NCBI GenBank assembly: GCA_964496755.1 | Contig: CAZCBD010000048.1 | Coordinates: 1-15,306 of the forward strand | Length of the DNA: 15,306 bases | Source: CAZCBD01 sp964496755 | GTDB taxonomy: Bacteria; Bacteroidota; Ignavibacteria; Ignavibacteriales; Melioribacteraceae | Direction: 5' to 3' | In this document: piece after piece, positions 5,703 to 13,548 of the stretch | Numbering within the stretch: the stretch's first letter is position 1 | Layout of the letters: the number at the start of each line of letters is the position of its first letter | The notes under the pieces: model-generated | The model's database searches: none | The model's input: only the letters and a program-made list of their open reading frames with translations | What the model was told of the DNA's origin: nothing | Position numbers and translations under genes: made by a program

Positions 5703-7679
5703 ATGAAAAAAATATTCATTTTAGTAATTTTATTTTTTGCCGTTTTATGTGCACAAGGAAAATATTTTAATAATTCGACCAATAAATTACCGTTGTCGAA
5801 TTTACAAAAAAGTTTATACCTGGGTGATTCTAACATTGACGCAAAATATTATAAGCTTGATATTGAAGTTAATCCTTCTGCCGAGAATATTTTCGGTTGC
5901 ACAACCATCATATTTTCCTCGAAAACAAACAATCTTTCTACTATAAACATAGATCTTTCAAGTGTACTAACCGTTGATTCAATTACGAATAATAAAAGCA
6001 GATTGCAATATTCACATTCTTCAAACGTTATAAGTATTGTTTTATCAAAAACTTTGATGTTAAACGAAAATTATGAAATAATGATTTATTATCATGGTCA
6101 GCCTCAACACTCCCAATCAATAGGGTTCGGAAGTTTTACTTTTAAAACGAACCTGAAAACAGGAAAACCATGGATTTATACCTTAAGTGAACCTTATGGA
6201 ACAAGCGATTGGTTTCCTTGTAAAGATACACCGGCGGATAAGGTTGATTCATGTGATATCTGGGTTACGGTACCAATGGGACTAACAGTGGCCTCAAACG
6301 GAATTTTAGATGGTCCGTATCTGGTTCCCGGGAATAAATTAATATTTAAATGGAAAGAACGCTATCCTATCGCTCAGTATTTAATTTCTTTGGCAATTGC
6401 AGATTATGTGAATTATAAAAGTTACTTTAAATACTCGGAAACTGATTCAATGTTGGTTGATAACTATGTATTGCAAGGATATTTCCAGAATAGTATAAAA
6501 GAAGAGTTGGATGTGGCTATTTCGGGTTTAGAAATTTTTACGGAATTATACGGTGAATACCCTTTTATAAAAGAAAAATACGGACAAGCCCAATTTGACT
6601 GGGGTGGGGGCATGGAACATCAAACTATTACCTCTTTAACTCTTCATGAAGGCCGTTTTAATGAGGGAACAATTGTACACGAGCTTGCCCATCAGTGGTT
6701 TGGCGATAAATTGACCTGTTCCACTTGGAATGATATTTGGCTAAATGAAAGTTTCGCAACTTATTCCGAAGCGTTATATTACGAAAAAAAATATGGGGTT
6801 GCCAGGTATTTAGGAAGAATTAATGAAGCAAAAGTTGCGGCGTTAAGTGTTTTCGGAAGCATTTATGTTACTGATATTTCTTCGATATCTAATATTTTTT
6901 ACTATGCGCGGAGTTACCAAAAAGGGGCGGTTGTTTTGTTTATGTTGCGCAATATTGTTGGTGATGATAATTTTTTCAATATCTTAAAAACCTATTTAAG
7001 TAAACCGGAATTTGCTTATAATTCGGTAGAGACGGCTGATTTTCAGTCTGTTGCCGAACAAATTTACGGACAATCGTTAGATTACTTTTTTAATGAATGG
7101 ATTTACGGCGAGAATTTCCCCAAATATAAAATAAGCTATAAATTCAATTATTTGGTGGGAAACAAGACGAATGTTGAATTAAAGATTGACCAACTCCAAA
7201 ATTCAAACCCTGTTTATTTTACGATGCCCATTGAAATTAATATCTCTAATGCTGAAAAGGATACAACCATTGTTGTTTTTAATGATCAACAAACTCAGAT
7301 ATTTAATTTGGAGGTAGATTTTAAAGCGGAAACTTTAAAGTTTGATAAAGATGGGAAAATCTTAAAATCAATACAAAGCATAGTTCGTGTTACAAATAAT
7401 TCATTAAATTTACCCAAAAAGTTTGAACTTGAACAAAATTTTCCTAATCCTTTTAACCCGGTTACTACAATCAAATACTCGGTACCGGAAAAAAGCAATG
7501 TTAAGATTGATGTTTTTAATTCATTGGGGCAATTGGTTGCTACTCTTGTTAATGAGAAAAAAGCAGCGGGAAAATATTCAGTAAAATTTAATGCTGAAAA
7601 TTTGACCAGCGGAGTTTATTATTATAAATTTACTGCACAAGATTTTTCCGTTACAAAAAAGATGTTGTTGTTAAAGTAA
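5703..7679 (+). CDS. Secreted M1-family (gluzincin) aminopeptidase with a T9SS sorting domain
   Basis: This 658-residue zinc metallopeptidase should remove N-terminal residues from peptides outside the cell. A Sec signal peptide (MKKIFILVILFFAVLCAQG) opens the protein. An N-terminal beta domain is followed by the exopeptidase loop WGGGMEHQT (M304, E305), a GxMEN variant with His in place of Asn. The zinc site HELAH (326-330) is followed after exactly 18 residues by Glu349 in LNESF, the HExxH-x18-E signature of M1. Tyr405 (ARSYQKGA) fits the catalytic tyrosine. From about residue 574 a type IX sorting domain runs to the end (FELEQNFPNPFNP through KKMLLLK), so the enzyme is exported and anchored or released at the surface. 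It precedes the ECF sigma gene by 15 nt, suggesting co-transcription with the uptake set. Confidence 0.93.
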   Translation: MKKIFILVILFFAVLCAQGKYFNNSTNKLPLSNLQKSLYLGDSNIDAKYYKLDIEVNPSAENIFGCTTIIFSSKTNNLSTINIDLSSVLTVDSITNNKSRLQYSHSSNVISIVLSKTLMLNENYEIMIYYHGQPQHSQSIGFGSFTFKTNLKTGKPWIYTLSEPYGTSDWFPCKDTPADKVDSCDIWVTVPMGLTVASNGILDGPYLVPGNKLIFKWKERYPIAQYLISLAIADYVNYKSYFKYSETDSMLVDNYVLQGYFQNSIKEELDVAISGLEIFTELYGEYPFIKEKYGQAQFDWGGGMEHQTITSLTLHEGRFNEGTIVHELAHQWFGDKLTCSTWNDIWLNESFATYSEALYYEKKYGVARYLGRINEAKVAALSVFGSIYVTDISSISNIFYYARSYQKGAVVLFMLRNIVGDDNFFNILKTYLSKPEFAYNSVETADFQSVAEQIYGQSLDYFFNEWIYGENFPKYKISYKFNYLVGNKTNVELKIDQLQNSNPVYFTMPIEINISNAEKDTTIVVFNDQQTQIFNLEVDFKAETLKFDKDGKILKSIQSIVRVTNNSLNLPKKFELEQNFPNPFNPVTTIKYSVPEKSNVKIDVFNSLGQLVATLVNEKKAAGKYSVKFNAENLTSGVYYYKFTAQDFSVTKKMLLLK

Positions 7680-7694
7680 ATTTATGAAATTAGA

Positions 7695-8228
7695 TTGAAG
7701 AAGAAATTAAGTAACAAAAAAACAATTAATCTTGAAGAAGAATTCTTTAAAGAATTATTTGTTCAATATTCGAAAGCAATATTTGCCTTTATATTAAAAC
7801 GAATTTCCAATAAAACGCTTGCCGAAGATTTATTGCAAGATGTTTACTTAAAAGTTTGGAATAACAGGAAATCGCTCGATAAAGCTAAAAACATTAAAGC
7901 CTACTTATATACAACCGCAAATAATGTTTTAATTGATTATTACCGCAAGAAAAAGATTTTTGTTGATGAAGATTTTTTTGATTCGATAGATTTTAAATAT
8001 TTGCAAAAAACAAATTTCGACTTGGGCGATAAAATTTCTGTTGCCGTTTCACAACTTCCAAAAATGCAAAAAAAAGTTTTTACTTTATCACGCTTTGACC
8101 AATTAAAACATAAAGAAATTGCGGAATTATTAAATATTTCAATTAAGACCGTTGAAAGTCATATCGGAAAAGCTTTGCAATCTTTACGTGTTGAATTAAA
8201 ATATTTAAAAAAGGATTTGAATGATTAA
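7695..8228 (+). CDS. ECF sigma-70 factor, FecI-like
   Basis: This 177-residue extracytoplasmic-function sigma factor directs RNA polymerase to target genes when its anti-sigma partner releases it. Region 2 runs from about residue 15 to 88 (FFKELFVQYSKAIF, LAEDLLQDVYLKVW, NIKAYLYTTANNVLIDYYRK). Region 4 spans about 115-170 (LPKMQKKVFTLSRFDQLKHK, EIAELLNISIKTVESHIGKA), with a clear helix-turn-helix. No ATG exists in frame before region 2, so the start is most likely the TTG at 7695. The frame is the same as that of the peptidase, whose stop lies 15 nt upstream. No clear Shine-Dalgarno precedes it. The next two genes are a FecR-type anti-sigma factor and a TonB receptor, the standard cell-surface signalling arrangement. 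Confidence 0.92.
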   Translation: MKKKLSNKKTINLEEEFFKELFVQYSKAIFAFILKRISNKTLAEDLLQDVYLKVWNNRKSLDKAKNIKAYLYTTANNVLIDYYRKKKIFVDEDFFDSIDFKYLQKTNFDLGDKISVAVSQLPKMQKKVFTLSRFDQLKHKEIAELLNISIKTVESHIGKALQSLRVELKYLKKDLND

Positions 8229-8287
8229 TAGTATGAAATGTTAGGGGGGAATGCCGATAGTTTCGTATTGTTTAATGGAGAAATAAA

Positions 8288-9235
8288 TTGAAATTAGAAA
8301 ATTATTACATATTAATTTATAAAGAATTGGAGGGTTATATTTCCGATTCCGAGCTAATTGAATTGCAAAAATGGATAGAATCTTCCGAAAAAAACCGAAC
8401 TATTTACTTGGATTGTAAAAAGCTTTGGGAAACTTTTGAAATTACGGAAGAGCCGGAATTCAATGTTGCTGCACAATGGGAGAAATTACAAAACGGAATA
8501 AAAAAAACAAAGAATAATTCTATCCTGTTACAGTTAATTAAAGTAGCGGCAGTTATTCTTTTAGTTGTATCTTCTGTTTTCTATTTAACTGATTTATTTT
8601 CAAATTCATTTGAACTGATTAAAAATCAAACCGAACAAGTACAGAAATATACGTTACCTGATAATTCGGTGGTTTTTCTGAATATAAATGCCGAGCTAAA
8701 GTATAATGTAACCAAATCTAAACGTAATATTAAACTTAATGGAGAAGCCTATTTTGAAGTTGAAAAAGGTGAAGCCCCCTTTATTATTGAAACAAAGAAT
8801 TCTTTTATTAAAGTTGTTGGCACAAAGTTTTTAGTTGATTCAAAAAATAAAAAGACTAAGTTAGTGGTTACAGAAGGTATAGTTGAATTCGGAAACAAAA
8901 ACAAAAAATTTGTTACCGTTACTAAAGATCATGTAAGCATATGCGAAAATCAAAATCCTCCTAGTAAACCTGAAAGAATAATTACCATAAAAGAGCTTGA
9001 ATGGCTTTGCAAACCATTAACATTTAAAAATATGTATTTAAGAGATGTTTTGGCTAAATTGGAAAAAAGATTTAATGTGAAATATTATCTCCTTAAAAAG
9101 AGTTTAGGATTAAAAAGACTTACAGCAGAGTTCCGAAATGAAAGTTTAGAAACCATTCACTCCGCTTTGTCATCAGCATTAAATATTTCACTTACTAAAA
9201 AGAAGGGCAAGTATTATATTTCCGAGATAAAATAA
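8288..9235 (+). CDS. FecR-family anti-sigma factor / signal transducer
   Basis: This 315-residue inner-membrane protein should hold the neighbouring sigma factor and receive the signal from the TonB receptor's periplasmic domain. The cytoplasmic N-terminus (1-78) begins MKLENYYILIYKELEGY. One membrane helix spans about 83-101. The periplasmic FecR domain runs from about 118 to 215 (YTLPDNSVVFLNINAELKY, GEAYFEVEKGEAPFIIET, VVGTKFLV). A C-terminal DUF4974-type domain from about 243 to 312 (LTFKNMYLRDVLAKLEKRF) is typical of Bacteroidota FecR proteins and resembles an STN fold. The start is TTG at 8288, supported by GGAG at 8277-8280, 7 nt upstream. It sits between the sigma gene (59-nt gap) and the receptor gene (22-nt gap). 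Confidence 0.93.
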   Translation: MKLENYYILIYKELEGYISDSELIELQKWIESSEKNRTIYLDCKKLWETFEITEEPEFNVAAQWEKLQNGIKKTKNNSILLQLIKVAAVILLVVSSVFYLTDLFSNSFELIKNQTEQVQKYTLPDNSVVFLNINAELKYNVTKSKRNIKLNGEAYFEVEKGEAPFIIETKNSFIKVVGTKFLVDSKNKKTKLVVTEGIVEFGNKNKKFVTVTKDHVSICENQNPPSKPERIITIKELEWLCKPLTFKNMYLRDVLAKLEKRFNVKYYLLKKSLGLKRLTAEFRNESLETIHSALSSALNISLTKKKGKYYISEIK

Positions 9236-9257
9236 TTTCATTCTTAAATCGGAATTA

Positions 9258-11855
9258 ATGCTTATTAAGCATCACAGAAAATATTGTATTCTATTTTTAT
9301 TCTTTGGTATTTCATTATTTGCTCAAGGCAAATTAGATACTTTGGTTTCTTTTGAATTTTCAAAAGTTCCTCTTCATAAGGTGTTAAATACCATATCAAA
9401 AGAATTTGATATTCAATTTGTTTTTGCCAGTGAAAGTATGCAAGCGGTAATTGCAAATTACACTTGTAAAAATAAGCCGCTTCAAGCCGCAATTAAAGAA
9501 ATTTTAAAAAAATGTTTTTATAAAATTACTTTTCAAAAAGGGAATCTAATAGCCATTTCCAAAATAAAAAGAAAAGAATTTAGCATTACCGGCTATGTAT
9601 TTGATTCTAAAACAAAAGAACCTTTGCCTTATGCTAATATATTTATTGATAACGATTTTATAGGTGCTACCTCAGGCAAAAACGGGAAATTTATTTTAAC
9701 AAAAATAAAAGCTGGGAAGATAAAGCTTCATATTAAATATATTGGATTTGTTGAAAAGGAAATCAGTTTAACATTAAACAGTGATGTTGATTTAGATATT
9801 CCGATGGCACGCACTTTCTACACTCTGGGAAAAATCGAGATAATTGATAAAAAAAATCAATTTGTTGAAAAAAATATTCTTGAAAATGTAACCTCAATTT
9901 CACCTTTGGCATATAGAAATTTACCGATTTTAGGACAGCCGGATATTATTAGATCATTACAATTACTACCTGGAATAGCCAGTAATGCCGGTGGTGCTAC
10001 CGAACTTAGTATTTATAGTAGCACTTCTTCAGAAAACCTTGTTTCAGTTGATGATATTCAATTGTATCATCTAAGTCATTTTTTTGGTTTTTATAGTTCG
10101 CTTTCTGCCGGAAGTGTTAAAGATATTCGCCTGTTTAAAGGAAATTTTCCGGCTAAATATGGGGGTAAAACTTCATCGGTGTTGGAAATGACTTGCAAAA
10201 ACGGAGATTTGAACAAATCATCTTTAGCTGTTGAACTAAATTCGCTTAGTGGCGAGCTTAATGTGAATCTACCGATTTCCAATCGGATTTCCATGTTTTT
10301 TGCCGTACGCAGAATTTTATTTCCAAAATCTTTGTACCCGATTTATGAAAAATTGATGGATGAAAAAATAGCCGGTGATTATTATATACCAAAGCACGAG
10401 TATTTTTCTGAACCCTATGTCTATTTTGCCGATGCTTTCTTTAAATTGAATTATGTTATTTCTGATTCCGATATGTTATCGACAAGTTTTTTAATTACGG
10501 AAGATAATCATAAAATCTTATTCAATAATATTTGGTCCTATTTTTTACCTGATTCAACAAAAGAATATTTTAATGCTACATTGAACAAGGAGTGGAATTT
10601 TTGGAGTAATCGGGGCGGAAATATTACATGGTATAGACAGTGGAATAAAAAATTAAAATCGAAGATTTTTTATTCTCTTTCGGAATACAAATCAAAATAC
10701 CTTTATACTGAAAATTGGGCTCAAGGCGACAAAAAGCTTTATGAGTTTACACAGGAAAATAGAATATTGAATAGCAGCTTAAATTCCGAAATTAATTTAA
10801 CCTTAAATAATTATTTTGATATTCAATTCGGATTTTCACATACCAGAAATGATATTGAATATTCGAAGCATTTGTTTATTGATAAAATTTTTGATAAAAA
10901 TATAATTCTTGACAATAATGGATACCTAAATGTTTTTTATTTGCAGAATAAATTCAAATACAAAAGATTTTATCTTCAGACAGGAATTAGGTCAACATTT
11001 AATTCAATTTTAAGTAAAAATTTCATTGTTCCAAGAATTAATGCAACATATTTTTTTATGAAAGAGTTTTCTTTAAGTACTTCTTTTGGCAGATATAATC
11101 AGTTTATTATTAAAAATATTGATTCGGATACTCATTTAAATGGTAACATAAATTGGATTGCTGCCGATGATTCAACCACCTTTGTTAGCAATAGCACAAA
11201 TTTTTCATTGTCCGCCAATTATAAAACAAAAGAATATGATTTTAACTTAACACTATTTTTTTCGAAAAAAAACAATGTGTTTCCGTTTTATACTGCCAGA
11301 GGAGTGTTTGTCAATCCGATGACAGTCCGGAATAAATCAAAGGCAAAGGTTCATGGACTGGAGTTTCAAATTCTTAAAAAGCTGGGAAATCTAACCGGCT
11401 GGATAAGTTATACTTATTCAAATTCGGAAATTTTTGAATCACAATTATTTGATTCTGCTTTCCCGACCAGTAATAGCATTCCTCATAATTTTAAAACCGT
11501 ACTTAGATATAAGCTTTGGGGCGTTAACTCATCGCTTGCTTTTACATTTGCAAGCGGAACGCCTTTCACTATTCCCAAAAGAAAAGCTCTTGATGGTGGC
11601 GGGTTTTATTTAACTTTTCCGAAAAACATCAACGAAGAACGATTGGACAATTTAATCCGATTCGATTTTTCCATTTCAAAAGAGGTTGAAACCCGAATGT
11701 TTAAATTTGAAGCGGGAGTTTCTATTTATAATTTATTTAATCGGAAAAACTATTATAGTAAATATTATTACTTGAAGAAAAGCAAATTGCAAAGTACGGC
11801 AAATATTGATTTTCCATTTACGGTAACTTTGTTTGCTAAAGTTGTATTTCATTGA
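9258..11855 (+). CDS. TonB-dependent receptor with STN signalling domain and carboxypeptidase-like domain
   Basis: This 865-residue outer-membrane transporter imports an unidentified ligand using TonB energy. A signal peptide occupies about 1-23 (ending ISLFAQG). A secretin/TonB short N-terminal (STN) domain spans about 27-105 (FEFSKVPLHKVLNTISKEF; ends NLIAIS) and should contact FecR. A carboxypeptidase-regulatory-like beta-sandwich follows at about 112-185 (ITGYVFDSKTKEPLPYANIF), then the plug at about 215-320 (QPDIIRSLQLLPGIASNAGG, DIRLFKGNFPAKYGG). The rest is a beta-barrel ending in alternating aromatic/hydrophobic strands (FTVTLFAKVVFH). No SusD-type partner follows, so it is not a classical SusCD pair. 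The ligand is unknown; with a secreted aminopeptidase upstream, peptides or their metal complexes are a reasonable guess. It converges on meaB with only 14 nt between the genes. Confidence 0.92.
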   Translation: MLIKHHRKYCILFLFFGISLFAQGKLDTLVSFEFSKVPLHKVLNTISKEFDIQFVFASESMQAVIANYTCKNKPLQAAIKEILKKCFYKITFQKGNLIAISKIKRKEFSITGYVFDSKTKEPLPYANIFIDNDFIGATSGKNGKFILTKIKAGKIKLHIKYIGFVEKEISLTLNSDVDLDIPMARTFYTLGKIEIIDKKNQFVEKNILENVTSISPLAYRNLPILGQPDIIRSLQLLPGIASNAGGATELSIYSSTSSENLVSVDDIQLYHLSHFFGFYSSLSAGSVKDIRLFKGNFPAKYGGKTSSVLEMTCKNGDLNKSSLAVELNSLSGELNVNLPISNRISMFFAVRRILFPKSLYPIYEKLMDEKIAGDYYIPKHEYFSEPYVYFADAFFKLNYVISDSDMLSTSFLITEDNHKILFNNIWSYFLPDSTKEYFNATLNKEWNFWSNRGGNITWYRQWNKKLKSKIFYSLSEYKSKYLYTENWAQGDKKLYEFTQENRILNSSLNSEINLTLNNYFDIQFGFSHTRNDIEYSKHLFIDKIFDKNIILDNNGYLNVFYLQNKFKYKRFYLQTGIRSTFNSILSKNFIVPRINATYFFMKEFSLSTSFGRYNQFIIKNIDSDTHLNGNINWIAADDSTTFVSNSTNFSLSANYKTKEYDFNLTLFFSKKNNVFPFYTARGVFVNPMTVRNKSKAKVHGLEFQILKKLGNLTGWISYTYSNSEIFESQLFDSAFPTSNSIPHNFKTVLRYKLWGVNSSLAFTFASGTPFTIPKRKALDGGGFYLTFPKNINEERLDNLIRFDFSISKEVETRMFKFEAGVSIYNLFNRKNYYSKYYYLKKSKLQSTANIDFPFTVTLFAKVVFH

Positions 11856-11869
11856 ATTTTAATCCAATT

Positions 11870-12988
11870 CTATTTGGAAAAATATATTTTCAATAATTTT
11901 TCCGCTGCAGTTGTAGCGAGTATTTTTTCCGAATCCACCAGTTTTTGTAATTTTGGTAATTCGTTTTTTATTTGTTGATTGTTATAAAATTCATCTTTTA
12001 ATTTTTCTTCAATCATGCTGAAAATCCATTGTATGGTTTGTTGTTTTCGTCTTTTTTCGAATATGAAATTTTTTTTGATATGTTTTTCAAAATTCTTTAT
12101 AACGTTCCATATTTCAGGAATACCGTAACCTGTAACGGCAGAGCAAACAAAAGCATCTGTTTTCCAGCCTTCGGTTGCAGGCATCAAATAATGCAATGCA
12201 TTTGAATATTCGGCTGCCGCTCTTTTTGCTTTTTGTTCATTACCGCCATCAGCTTTGTTTACAACTAATGCGTCGGCTATTTCAATTACACCTTTTTTTA
12301 TTCCTTGCAGCTCGTCGCCGGCACCGGATATCATTACAAGCAAGAAAAAATCTACCATCGAACGAACTGTAATTTCACTTTGCCCAACACCAACTGTTTC
12401 TACTAAAATAATATCATAGCCGGCTGCTTCACATACAAGCATTGTTTCTCTGCTTTTGCGTGTAACGCCTCCAAGTGTGCCGCCTGATGGTGAAGGGCGT
12501 ATAAAACAATTCGCTTCGCGTGAGAGTTTTTCCATTCTGGTTTTATCCCCTAGAATACTTCCGCCTGTTAGTGAACTACTCGGATCAACTGCAAGCACGG
12601 CAACTTTGTAGCCTTGTTTTAATAGATATAAACCCAGGGATTCAATTAAAGTGCTTTTGCCGGCTCCGGGTACGCCTGTAATTCCAATGCGTAACGATTT
12701 TCCTGAATGGGGTAATAATTTATGTAAAACTTCTTGTGCTGTTTTTTGATGTTGAACAGAATTGCTTTCAATTAAAGTTATTGTTCGTGCTAAAATTGTG
12801 CGTTCGTTTTTCAATACTCCGCCAACGTAATCGTCTATTGTAAGTTGTTTTCGTTTTTTTATTTGTGGCTTGGTAGTATTGCTTTTTGATTTTGTTCCTT
12901 TTACCACTCTAACTGCAAATTCTTTGCCGGCATTTTCCGGTTGCCAATCAGGCTTATAGCTGTTTTCCGATTTGTTTTTATTACTCAT
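11870..12988 (-). CDS. meaB: MeaB/ArgK-family GTPase, methylmalonyl-CoA mutase chaperone
   Basis: This G3E-type GTPase protects and reloads adenosylcobalamin-dependent methylmalonyl-CoA mutase. From the chosen ATG it is 372 residues, normal for the family. Walker A is GVPGAGKS (105-112), the switch region includes DPSSSLTGGSILGDKTRM (135-152), ETVGVGQSE is at 197-205, and the base-recognition motif NKAD is at 244-247. I chose the start at 12988 (MSNKNKSENS). The longer reading to 13108 would add 40 residues with a hydrophobic stretch unlike any MeaB, and its first codons would lie in the repeat at 13090-13223. The mutase genes are not in the window, but the epimerase and decarboxylase that act next to the mutase are encoded 8 kb away. 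Older names such as lysine/arginine/ornithine transport ATPase are misleading. Confidence 0.95.
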   Translation of the reverse strand: MSNKNKSENSYKPDWQPENAGKEFAVRVVKGTKSKSNTTKPQIKKRKQLTIDDYVGGVLKNERTILARTITLIESNSVQHQKTAQEVLHKLLPHSGKSLRIGITGVPGAGKSTLIESLGLYLLKQGYKVAVLAVDPSSSLTGGSILGDKTRMEKLSREANCFIRPSPSGGTLGGVTRKSRETMLVCEAAGYDIILVETVGVGQSEITVRSMVDFFLLVMISGAGDELQGIKKGVIEIADALVVNKADGGNEQKAKRAAAEYSNALHYLMPATEGWKTDAFVCSAVTGYGIPEIWNVIKNFEKHIKKNFIFEKRRKQQTIQWIFSMIEEKLKDEFYNNQQIKNELPKLQKLVDSEKILATTAAEKLLKIYFSK

Positions 12989-13089
12989 TATTCTCAAAAT
13001 TTTTTTCTTTAAAAATAATCTTTTTTCAACGCAAATCATAAATATTGAAAAGAAAAGAATGAAAAAACATATGGGAAAGTGATTCAAGC

Positions 13090-13223
13090 TTAAACCATTC
13101 AACATCAAAAAAAATAAATCTCAAAAAAAATTGTGTTGCCACTTGACAATTATTGCCTTTTTTTTTTAAACTAAAGAGTCAATTTTATGGCTTTAATCTG
13201 ACAATAAATAGGCAAAGGAAATT
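13090..13223 (+). repeat. 134-bp direct repeat, copy 1, upstream of the mini-protein gene
   Basis: This stretch, from TTAAACCATTCAACATC to GGCAAAGGAAATT, is identical base for base to 15173-15306 (offset 2083), including the runs of 8 A, 8 A and 10 T. Copy 2 is cut by the window end, so the true repeat may be longer. It contains the candidate promoter and most of the 5' leader of the four-cysteine mini-protein. Confidence 0.97.
13143..13172 (+). promoter_or_regulatory. Candidate promoter of the mini-protein/propeller/thioredoxin cassette
   Basis: TTGACA (13143-13148) is followed after 18 nt by TAAACT (13167-13172), similar to the TAAATT -10 box of the tRNA promoter in this window. The spacer includes a run of ten T. 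The leader to the start codon at 13260 would be about 80 nt and includes the small inverted repeat ATTCC-TAGA-GGAAT (13221-13234). A second TTGACA at 13241 is too close to the start codon to serve. Confidence 0.5.
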
Positions 13224-13259
13224 CCTAGAGGAATAATTTGTTGACAAAACGGAGGTAAA

Positions 13260-13487
13260 ATGAAAACGACAAAGGTGATATTTTTTACACTTATTATTTG
13301 TGCTAATATTTTTATTTTTGTTTCTCAAACAAAAGCAGAGCATCCTTTTTATTACGCTGTAAAAGTTGATCAAACAAATTATTATAAACAATGTGATGAG
13401 GGGCAGTATCTTGCCGGTTGTTGGGGAGCAGGTGATGAATGTATGTATGAAAATGGGGATTGTTACGATTTACCTGATTCTGATTAA
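13260..13487 (+). CDS. Secreted four-cysteine mini-protein (unknown function)
   Basis: This is a 75-residue protein. A signal peptide (MKTTKVIFFTLIICANIFIF, then VSQTKA) ends with a plausible signal peptidase I site after Ala26. The mature part is about 49 residues, acidic and aromatic, with four cysteines at 45, 54, 61 and 68 that could form two disulfides. It ends in YDLPDSD. GGAGGT at 13251-13256 is a near-perfect ribosome site, suggesting high expression. Short secreted Cys-containing peptides next to six-bladed propeller and thioredoxin-like genes recall the NVEALA-type peptide loci of Bacteroides, but no NVEALA motif is present, so this is an analogy only. I recognise no family. A promoter-bearing repeat precedes it, and a strong hairpin separates it from the next gene. 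Confidence 0.75.
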   Translation: MKTTKVIFFTLIICANIFIFVSQTKAEHPFYYAVKVDQTNYYKQCDEGQYLAGCWGAGDECMYENGDCYDLPDSD

Positions 13488-13498
13488 TAAATGAGTTA

Positions 13499-13535
13499 AA
13501 ATATTACGGATGTTTAATTAGCATCCGTAATATTT
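13499..13535 (+). terminator. Strong intergenic hairpin after the mini-protein gene (partial terminator or mRNA stabiliser)
   Basis: AATATTACGGATG and its complement form a perfect 14-bp stem (13499-13512 with 13522-13535) around a 9-nt loop, starting 12 nt after the stop of the mini-protein gene. It is not followed by a T run (GTAAAGGG follows), and the next gene starts 14 nt later. It therefore looks like an attenuator or 3'-end protector that lets the mini-protein be made in excess over the downstream proteins, not a full stop. Confidence 0.6.
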
Positions 13536-13548
13536 GTAAAGGGTTAAA

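Noticed and set aside
12989..13108. 40-residue N-terminal extension of MeaB with a hydrophobic segment
   Set aside because: It is atypical for MeaB, its first codons fall in the 134-bp repeat, and the internal ATG at 12988 gives a normal-length protein.
13241..13246. TTGACA box directly before the mini-protein gene
   Set aside because: It is only 19 nt from the start codon, leaving no room for a -10 box and leader; the upstream promoter at 13143 is better placed.
13185..13391. Minus-strand ORF across the mini-protein signal peptide
   Set aside because: It is the antisense of the signal peptide and leader; the plus strand has the ribosome site and the promoter.
13260..13487. Lipoprotein assignment for the mini-protein based on Cys14
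   Set aside because: The residues before Cys14 (LII) do not fit a lipobox, and a signal peptidase I site after Ala26 fits better.
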